This document shows positions 1-15,000 of a DNA stretch of 15,000 nt, piece after piece. The translations under genes were made by a program, and so were the position numbers. The DNA is taken from positions 477,675 to 492,674 of the forward strand of contig CAUJGJ010000200.1 of assembly GCA_963170055.1 (NCBI GenBank). Reading direction: 5' to 3'. Numbering within the stretch: the first letter of the stretch is position 1; every line of letters starts with the position of its first letter. Under the pieces are notes generated by a model. The model saw only the letters and a program-made list of their open reading frames with translations, had not been told where the DNA came from and did not search any database. Origin of the DNA: Halisarca cf. caerulea. Its lineage: Eukaryota > Porifera > Demospongiae > Chondrillida > Halisarcidae.

Positions 1-157
1 GTGGGGTATAGGGACTTGTTACATGTAAGTTCTCTATGAGTGAGTACATCATACCACCAACCACAGTACACCTTTAGAATGGATTACTGCCCACTATAGA
101 ACTGTGAGTGAGTACCCCAAAGGGGTCCACAAACATACCTGTATGTAATGTATGCAT

Positions 158-174
158 GTGTGTGTGTGTGTGTG
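158..174 (+). repeat. Short (GT)n microsatellite
   Basis: About eight GT units. It lies in otherwise unremarkable upstream DNA. Confidence 0.8.
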
Positions 175-932
175 CTGCAATAGCAACTCTTTATTAAAAA
201 AAACTGAATTCTACTACTAAAGTAACGTGTGTGGAACAGATTCTGACCTGCTACCGCCAGGCGCAGCTGAACTACCAAAAGAGATAGCGTGATGACAGCG
301 GAAGAAACGGACATCGCTTTTTCTGGAATCGACTTTCCGTTCGGAGAAATGCTCGTAGGAGGGTAATTATCACAGCCCTACTGAATCAGGCACAAAAACA
401 ACTCGCGAAGATACAAATTCCACTTTTCGAGTTGTAAGCTCGGTCTGTCCACATGGAATGATGAAATGTTCGTGCGAACGGAAGTCAATGCAAGTTAACC
501 ATACGGGGAATTTTCCTATGGCCACAAATAGCTATCAAGTATCAAGTATCAAGTATTCTTATTTAGACTGGGGAACCGTTAGCCAAGGGCTACTATTAGT
601 GGCACCCAGAAAAGAAAAGGAAAAAAGTACATGTAGAATATAAAAGTATATACAAAGAGATTGAAACTGTTTGTACAAAAGAATTCTAAAAATAAATAAA
701 TAAAATATTAAGAAAATGAAGTTCAGAATTTACATTGAAGAATTAGTACATGCAGCAATAAAAAATAATTAAATAAGATTTGATTAAGCAGAGTAAGGGA
801 TGGAATACAAAAGATAATTACAATGAAGAAGTCATTAGAAAAAGTAGTCTTTACAAAGTTTTGAGAACGCCCTGAAGTCTGTACAAGTTCTCATCTTATC
901 AGGAAGAGACCGCCACAATGAAGCACCAGCTA

Positions 933-974
933 GTTACCGGTAAGTATCGAATGGCAAAGATACTTACCGGTAAC
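933..974. repeat. Perfect 16-bp-stem hairpin upstream of the MFSD9-like gene
   Basis: GTTACCGGTAAGTATC (933..948) and GATACTTACCGGTAAC (959..974) are exact inverted repeats around a 10-nt loop. Each arm also contains the palindrome TTACCGGTAA. No longer inverted repeat extends outward. Confidence 0.9.
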
Positions 975-1246
975 CTTACTACTATTTCTTGGAACCACAT
1001 GCAGTAGACTAGCACTACGTACGTCAGGTTATGAATAAGTCTATCAGTATCTTCATCTTGAAAAGCGCGGGTCGGGTGAGTAGTATGCACGGTTTACAGC
1101 ATGTATTGTTCCAGAATTATTTTATCATTTTTCTATTGTACTATTTAATTAATATTTGTGATTAATTAATTGTTCCAGAACAACAACTGAGCTCGTGTGC
1201 TCGCAAAACGTCTACTTCCCAGGAGCAGAAACTACGGTACTTTTCT

Positions 1247-1256
1247 GTCACGTGAC
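1247..1256. promoter_or_regulatory. Palindromic E-box GTCACGTGAC in the MFSD9-like proximal promoter or 5' UTR
   Basis: A perfect 10-bp palindrome ending 23 bp before the start codon. It matches the bHLH-zip E-box recognised by the MITF/TFE (CLEAR) and USF families in animals. Position and palindromy suggest a core promoter site; the transcription start is not visible. Confidence 0.45.
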
Positions 1257-1279
1257 GGGAGTTTCCCTTTTGATCTAAA

Positions 1280-9449
<8,170 letters not shown>

Positions 9450-9823
9450 TACTATTTTTGACACTCATGCCATGTCTGGCAACAACTGCAGCAACTACAC
9501 AGATAGCCCAATTAATTGGTTTCATTAATTTATGTATACAATTATATTTTTGTGATATTTTTGTGCTACGTAATTTTTATAATTATGCTATTTATAAAAT
9601 TAGTTTTATTCTGTTGACATAATTGGTACTAGCAATGACTATTGTATGTGGTATGATTTTGTAAATTTGCCTCAAAATTTATATTTATATACTAACTTGA
9701 AACAGTAAAACCTGCAATTCAGGACACTTGAAAATCTGGACACCTACATATATAATATAAACTGGACATTAGGTTAATGCAGTTCCCAATTCTCTTATAT
9801 ACACATGTAAATGACATATTGGG
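9450..9823 (+). other. 3' UTR and flank of the MFSD9-like gene
   Basis: AT-rich. No AATAAA or ATTAAA is present; AGTAAA (9705) and TATAAA variants are the only candidate poly(A) signals. The CAGTAAAACCTG word at 9704 resembles a pogo-like MITE end, with a weak inverted match near 11145..11158 (CAGGTTTCACTA). Confidence 0.45.
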
Positions 9824-10360
9824 GCATGCAACCCTGGGGGATCAGGACACTTTTGTGGCCAGCAGGGTGTCCTCACCACCCTGCATGCAACCCCGGGGGA
9901 TCAGGACACTTTTGTGGTCCCCAGGGTGTCCTCACCACCCTGCATGCAACCCCGGGGGATCAGGACACTTTTGTGGTCCCCAGGGTGTCCTCACCACCCT
10001 GCATGCAACCCCGGGGGATCAGGACACTTTTGTGGTCCCCAGGGTGTCCTCACCACCCTGCATGCAACCCCGGGGGATCAGGACACTTTTGTGGTCCCCA
10101 GGGTGTCCTCACCACCCTGCATGCAACCCCGGGGGATCAGGACACTTTTGTGGTCCCCAGGGTGTCCTCACCACCCTGCATGCAACCCCGGGGGATCAGG
10201 ACACTTTTGTGGTCCCCAGGGTGTCCTCACCACCCTGCATGCAACCCCGGGGGATCGGGACACTTTTGTGGTCCCCAGGGTGTCCTCACCACCCTGCATG
10301 CAACCCCGGGGGATCGGGACACTTTTGTGGTCCCCAGGGTGCCTTCACTACCTTGTATGC
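9824..10360 (+). repeat. 59-bp minisatellite, nine copies
   Basis: ATCRGGACAC recurs every 59 bp from 9841 to 10313. Copies 2-7 appear identical; copies 8-9 carry A to G (ATCGGG), and the first and last copies are diverged. Each unit has a 7-bp inverted repeat AGGACAC..GTGTCCT. The preceding 9718..9745 region has related AGGACAC and GGACACC words, suggesting an origin from the end of a pogo-like MITE. Confidence 0.95.
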
Positions 10361-10856
10361 ATGCTTCTTACAAAAAATGTAAGAATTAAAGCTGGGGTCC
10401 AGAGTGACTGCAGCCAGTGTTTACACCAGCCATTTTATCAGTTGAGCACTTGTGCATATGTGGCACCTGCGATGCTGAGTGACATTCCTCCTGCATGCAC
10501 TGTTTGTAACAAGCAATCCAGCAACTACCAGCATGATGGTTCCAAGCAGTGCACATGAGGCATGAGTGTTCACGTGCACACCATGTGCCTTCGGTTCTAC
10601 ACTACACGAGGAGTTCATGCATTTATTGGGTGTGACCCAATGTTGTAAGGTACCAAAGCCCGAGAGTGTGTGCATGACGTGTGATTTAAGTTCCTGTAAA
10701 AGGAGCTAGCAGTTTTGCTGCACTCCTGTGTACGCCATGAAACACCACTCGATTGGTAACAAGTTCCAGTCATGCAGTCATACAGTCATGCATGTTATAT
10801 TATAGGGCACGTACTTCAGTACATGTGGATACATCCTGCACAGGGGATCCTGCCTT
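10361..10856. other. Spacer between the 59-bp and 17-bp arrays
   Basis: No gene seen. Short open frames on both strands show no recognisable domain. CAGTCATGCAGTCATACAGTCATGCATG near 10769 is a small local repeat. Confidence 0.5.
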
Positions 10857-11008
10857 GAGGACCACCTGTGTACAAGGACCACCTGTGTACAAGGACCACC
10901 TGTGTACAAGGACCACCTGTGTACAAGGACCACCTGTGTACAAGAACCACCTGTGTACAAGGACCACCTGTGTACAAGAACCACCTGTGTACAAGAACCA
11001 CCTGTCTA
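10857..11008 (+). repeat. 17-bp minisatellite, nine copies
   Basis: CCACCTGTGTACAAGGA-type units start at 10862 and recur every 17 bp to 10998. Several carry AAGAA instead of AAGGA, and the last reads CCACCTGTCTATA. Frames stay open on both strands because the unit has no stop. Confidence 0.95.
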
Positions 11009-11476
11009 TAGAGGCCAGTATAGGTTGTTCCATGTGCCACCTCAGTGATACCATAGTCTATGGTAACATCAATGAATATGCACTTCTAATTTAAAGCTTA
11101 CCTCTCTACAAAGACCACTACATTGTTTGGCCCAAGAGTGGTATTTCTAGACAGGTTTCACTATGTCAAATCTATTTTGAAAACATCCAATCTGTACCCT
11201 CCTCCTCGGGTTCTTTGCGTCAATGTGACTCGACTGTGTGAATGTACTGCTATTGGGCTGGACATAAATAGAACTTACACCACCTGGTATGTGTGAACCT
11301 GCTACAACGGTAGGTGTTGGTAATGTCTAGCAGGTGCCGGTAGCTCCCTTGCATGCTTACTGCATTAATTGCTGATGAGTATTCCTTACACTTCCTGTTG
11401 TGCATACAAACACATATGACACACTCACACATAACCATGCAAAGGTATGGGTGTGTGTACATACATGAATGCACCT

Positions 11477-11478
<2 letters not shown>
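11009..11478. other. Spacer between the 17-bp array and the receptor 3' (CA)n
   Basis: No gene seen. TAGACAGGTTTCACTA near 11144 may be the right end of a degenerate MITE that contains the two arrays. Confidence 0.4.
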
Positions 11479-11551
<73 letters not shown>

Positions 11552-11565
11552 CACACACACACACA
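11479..11565 (+). repeat. (CA)n microsatellite at the 3' end of receptor copy 2
   Basis: About 43 CA units with a single G interruption near 11545. It lies 87 bp beyond the receptor stop, in the same relative place as the (AC)38 tract of copy 1. Confidence 0.95.
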
Positions 11566-13080
11566 ACTTGCACTTAGTTTGGTTCATAAGTAAACTCTTC
11601 CATGCTTGTATTGTGCACATCTGAAGCTTGCACTGCCGCTGCTGACTCAGCGCTATACATCGACACGCACCATGTTGGTATAGATCTCCTCCTGATGCTT
11701 GACAAAGTGACAGGAAATCCATTGCTTCATCCACTTGTACACATACTGCCGAACTGGTTTGAAGAATACGATAATCAAAATGGGAGTTGGAATGATGGAT
11801 ACTGTGCAAAACCCATAGGCCAAGTATACGTACACTGGTCCTTCCCTTCGCACAATCATTACAGGTATTGCCTGTCCCAAGAGGTTCATCAAGTTACTAG
11901 CAACCAAGAAAAGACCAAACCTTGCTAGGCTCTTTGTGTAGTGGCTGTCCCCAGTTTCTGATGGTCTACAGCAGTTGATGTAGCAGAGAGCCACAATTGG
12001 GATACCAATGCAGGCAAAGAGAGATACACCACCTCCGAAGGTGTAGAGAATGTCCATGACCAGCTTAGCGTCCGGATGCATTAAGTTGCGATCATATATC
12101 ATGCAGGCCACACCGTCCACAAATTCAAGAATCATAATCGAAGGTATATATGCGTAAAGGGGTAGAACGACGGCCAGCACCCAGCCCACAGCAATGGAGA
12201 TGAACAGACGCAGAGGAGTGATGAAGGAGATGCCTTTTATCACAATTGCCAAGGTCACGGCAGAGAAGGCTGCTAAAGCAAACAATCTCTCCGCAGCTGT
12301 GACAAGATAAGGGGACATCATTATTCTACAGATGACAGCACTAGGGTTGTGTATGGAGCTGTAGATCAGGATCAGAATGCTTGTTGGAAAGGGGAGCATT
12401 GAGAAGGCATTCATTATGTTAGCTATGAGGATGTTGATGAGGAGAGCTTTGATGGTTGGTTTGACTGAAGGTGCTCTCAACACAGCCACACACAAGAGGA
12501 CGTCCACCACAAAGGCCAGGAACTGTATGACAAAGCAGACAATGCTGAATACTGATAGCTGTTCGCGATTGAATTGCTGGCCAGACAAAGCTGCTGTGTT
12601 GTTCAGGAAAACACTTCCGGTAGAGTTATCCATTGCTCCATCAGGCTGAAAGCTATCATTGACAAACATGACACAGGAAATGTGATTATCACGTTCTAAT
12701 ATGGAGAACTGTCTCAGCTTTGAGATACACAGTCACTTGGTTACGCTTAGCTAAGGATAGGAAAGGGAATCTAATTTTGTCTGGTGGGGAGCCAACAGCC
12801 TGAGGCTGCTACAAAGGTACTCCGGCTGAAAACAGAGCTGAGCAAAAAGACTGAGTGAGTAGGTTGCACTGCTGTCAAGCACTGGCTGAACCTTTTCCCT
12901 TGATATCCTTAAGTTCACTCGACATTGTGCATCACATCAGCTCCTGCAGCTGCTTGCTCCTGCCACCAGACCAGGCCTGCCCTTGGCCTTAAGTACCGCA
13001 TGCTTGCAGTGCAGGAAGGAAGCACTTGTTTGGTTTCAATTCACAGGTCACATGACAAGAAGTTAGGATTGGAGAGTGCA
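11566..13080. repeat. Segmental duplication, copy 2 (partner 4267..7190)
   Basis: The compact copy of the duplicated block, with the intact receptor gene. It has neither the TIR element nor the palindromic insertion of copy 1, so it serves as the empty site for both. The shared upstream block ends near 13080, just past the sequence TTCAATTCACA. Confidence 0.6.
11653..12669 (-). CDS. Seven-transmembrane receptor (class A GPCR-like), copy 2, intact
   Basis: Single-exon frame of 338 codons. The start may be Met1 (12669) or Met13 (12633); only Met13 is matched in copy 1. The extracellular tail has N-glycosylation sequons at residues 4, 15 and 23. Approximate helices: TM1 38-64, TM2 72-102, TM3 112-144, TM4 155-177, TM5 205-229, TM6 251-273, TM7 279-303, then helix-8-like FKPVRQYV. 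Class A landmarks present: Cys114 atop TM3 and Cys189 in loop 2 (likely disulfide), Trp163 in TM4, Pro224 in TM5, Pro296 in TM7. Departures: TM2 Asp appears as Asn84, the DRY site reads AVT before LAIV, NPxxY reads TPILI, and no CWxP is seen in TM6. Probably a plasma-membrane receptor from an invertebrate-expanded family; ligand and G-protein coupling unknown. No canonical poly(A) signal follows. Confidence 0.75.
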   Translation of the reverse strand: MFVNDSFQPDGAMDNSTGSVFLNNTAALSGQQFNREQLSVFSIVCFVIQFLAFVVDVLLCVAVLRAPSVKPTIKALLINILIANIMNAFSMLPFPTSILILIYSSIHNPSAVICRIMMSPYLVTAAERLFALAAFSAVTLAIVIKGISFITPLRLFISIAVGWVLAVVLPLYAYIPSIMILEFVDGVACMIYDRNLMHPDAKLVMDILYTFGGGVSLFACIGIPIVALCYINCCRPSETGDSHYTKSLARFGLFLVASNLMNLLGQAIPVMIVRREGPVYVYLAYGFCTVSIIPTPILIIVFFKPVRQYVYKWMKQWISCHFVKHQEEIYTNMVRVDV

Positions 13081-13308
13081 TGTTTGAGTGCCCCCAGTCA
13101 GTGATGTTGAAGGGAGCATCAGTGTGAACAGCAAAGCTTGGGAGAAGGGGCAGGGAGGGGGGAACAAATGCATGCAAATTATGATGAACGAGAGAGAATT
13201 CGTAGGGAAACTTTTGTTAATACACCATTGATTTATCTGCACTTCGCATTGAGCACTAAACAGCTGCAATGAAACTCAGTGGAACTCGATCAGACTCAAC
13301 ATGCAGCC
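12670..13308. other. 5' flank of receptor copy 2
   Basis: Duplicate-related DNA to about 13080, then single-copy DNA up to the array. It should hold the receptor promoter, but no TATA box or initiator could be assigned with confidence. Confidence 0.5.
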
Positions 13309-14810
13309 AGTCAAGTGCACCAGACGTCCTCCACACCCCACCAGTCAAGTGCACCAGACGTCCTCCAAAGCCCACCAGTCAAGTGCACCAGACGTCCTCC
13401 AAACCCCACCAGTCAAGTGCACGAGACATCCTCCAAAGCCCACCAGTCAAGTGCACGAGACATCCTCCAAAGCCCACCAGTCAAGTGCACCAGACGTCCT
13501 CCAAACCCCACCAGTCAAGTGCACGAGACATCCTCCACACCCCACCAGTTAAGTGCACCAGACGTCCTCCACACCCCACCAGTCAAGTGCACCAGACGTC
13601 CTCCAAAGCCCACCAGTCAAGTGCACCAGACGTCCTCCACACCCCACCAGTCAAGTGCACGAGACGTCCTCCACACCCCACCAGTCAAGTGCACGAGACA
13701 TCCTCCACACCCCACCAGTCAAGTGCACCAGACGTCCTCCAAACCCCACCAGTCAAGTGCACGAGACATCCTCCAAAGCCCACCAGTCAAGTGCACGAGA
13801 CATCCTCCAAAGCCCACCAGTCAAGTGCACCAGACGTCCTCCAAACCCCACCAGTCAAGTGCACGAGACATCCTCCACACCCCACCAGTCAAGTGCACCA
13901 GACGTCCTCCACACCCCACCAGTCAAGTGCACCAGACGTCCTCCAAAGCCCACCAGTCAAGTGCACCAGACGTCCTCCACACCCCACCAGTCAAGTGCAC
14001 CAGACGTCCTCCACACCCCACCAGTCAAGTGCACCAGACGTCCTCCACACCCCACCAGTCAAGTGCACCAGACGTCCTCCAAACCCCACCAGTCAAGTGC
14101 ACGAGACATCCTCCAAAGCCCACCAGTCAAGTGCACGAGACATCCTCCAAAGCCCACCAGTCAAGTGCACCAGACGTCCTCCAAACCCCACCAGTCAAGT
14201 GCACGAGACATCCTCCAAAGCCCACCAGTCAAGTGCACCAGACGTCCTCCAAAGCCCACCAGTCAAGTGCACCAGACGTCCTCCACACCCCACCAGTCAA
14301 GTGCACCAGACGTCCTCCACACCCCACCAGTCAAGTGCACGAGACATCCTCCACACCCCACCAGTCAAGTGCACCAGACGTCCTCCAAACCCCACCAGTC
14401 AAGTGCACGAGACATCCTCCAAAGCCCACCAGTCAAGTGCACGAGACATCCTCCAAAGCCCACCAGTCAAGTGCACCAGACGTCCTCCAAACCCCACCAG
14501 TCAAGTGCACGAGACATCCTCCAAAGCCCACCAGTCAAGTGCACGAGACATCCTCCAAAGCCCACCAGTCAAGTGCACCAGACGTCCTCCAAACCCCACC
14601 AGTCAAGTGCACGAGACATCCTCCAAACCCCACCAGTCAAGTGCACCAGACGTCCTCCAAACCCCACCAGTCAAGTGCACGAGAGGTCCTCCAAACCCCA
14701 CCATTCAAGTGCATGAGAGGTTCTCCAAACCCCATTAGTCAAGTGAACGAGACAGATATCCTCCGAACCCACCAGTCAAGTGAATGAGAGGTCGTCCAAA
14801 CCCCACCAGT
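13309..14810 (+). repeat. 34-bp tandem array, 44 copies, with higher-order structure
   Basis: AGTCAAGTGCAC recurs every 34 bp for 44 units. Two main unit types differ at two linked bases: type A has CACCAGACGTCC (23 units) and type B CACGAGACATCC (16); one unit is intermediate and the last four are degenerate, one with a net 3-bp insertion. A second variable site gives CACACCCC, CAAACCCC or CAAAGCCC. The first unit is clean, so decay is only at the right edge. Because 34 is not a multiple of 3, all plus-strand frames read the same 34-residue cycle; the ~490-residue open frames starting near 13269 are probably not genes. Confidence 0.97.
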
Positions 14811-15000
14811 CATGATCAGGTGCCCGAGAGCCCTTCACATACATACAGCTCACAAATACCAAGAAATCCCCCTAAAAGTGAAATCCCACACATAACATGG
14901 CGAATGAACTTGTGTGTGTCTCAAGCTCACTGAGTAATCCTCCGCTACTTGTCAAATAGCAATTTATGCATGATTACATAATTCATCATGAAGGATGCAA
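14811..15000. other. Right-hand flank of the 34-bp array
   Basis: About 190 bp with no open frame of note, repeat or recognised motif. Confidence 0.5.

Larger units (their letters stand above)
1..1246. other. Upstream non-coding DNA
   Basis: No gene is recognised. Segment 240..480 is richer in CpG and has a 24-codon plus frame at 292..366 that could hold a first exon (donor-like GTAATT at 363), but nothing supports it. A 7-bp unit TATCAAG repeats three times near 535..555. ATTGTTCCAGAA occurs twice (1105 and 1169) in AT-rich DNA. Confidence 0.5.

Noticed and set aside
1..130. GTGAGTAC words near the left edge resembling the pogo-like MITE
   Set aside because: Only short matches (GAACT..GAGTGAGTACC near 100); no paired inverted end is visible in the window.
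292..366. Short plus-strand frame as a possible first exon
   Set aside because: Only 24 codons, no recognisable product and no in-phase partner exon before the MFSD9-like start.
10421..10675. 84-codon minus-strand frame between arrays
   Set aside because: No similarity I recognise, no clear transcription signals, and an equally long frame on the other strand.
13309..14810. CRISPR-like array of 34-bp repeats
   Set aside because: Units are directly adjacent with no unique spacers and the context is a spliced eukaryotic locus; this is a satellite-type array.

Overview
The window looks like nuclear DNA from a metazoan, probably a marine invertebrate. A sponge is possible, but the sequence does not settle the taxon. 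The reasons are spliced genes with GT-AG introns, very long (CA)n/(GT)n microsatellites, several minisatellites and short non-autonomous DNA transposons (MITEs). Nothing prokaryotic, plasmid-like or viral was seen, and no tRNA, rRNA or CRISPR array.

There are two gene systems. (1) A five-exon plus-strand gene (coding exons between 1280 and 9449) encodes a 471-residue major facilitator superfamily transporter that I recognise as MFSD9-like. Every exon joins in phase, and the joins recreate the conserved family blocks. (2) Two minus-strand, single-exon seven-transmembrane receptor genes are close paralogues. One (4297..5226, with a broken 5' part to 5324) is nested antisense inside intron 3 of the transporter gene. 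The other (11653..12669) is intact and lies 3' of it. They belong to a segmental duplication that also includes upstream DNA (about 7087..7190 against 12985..13080). The nested copy has lost one base in its N-terminal part, and a transposon-like element sits just upstream of it. The intact copy keeps class A (rhodopsin-like) landmarks but lacks DRY and NPxxY.

Layout: 1..1240 is non-coding upstream DNA with a perfect 16-bp-stem hairpin. 1247..1282 holds a palindromic E-box and a YY1-like start codon. 1280..9449 is the MFSD9-like gene; its introns carry a 32-bp minisatellite (intron 2), a compound (CA)n, a 441-bp pogo-like MITE, the antisense receptor, an 843-bp TIR element and a GC-rich palindrome (intron 3), and a ~670-bp (GT)n tract (intron 4). 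9450..11480 is 3' flank with a 59-bp x 9 and a 17-bp x 9 array. 11479..12669 holds a (CA)n and the intact receptor. 13309..14810 is a 44-copy, 34-bp tandem array with a ~340-bp higher-order pattern. The last 190 bp show nothing recognisable.

No new multi-gene system was found. The most unusual items are the atypical receptor pair with signs of gene conversion, the frameshift and nearby transposon in the nested copy, and the hierarchical structure of the 34-bp array. The long repeat-driven open frames are judged not to be genes.
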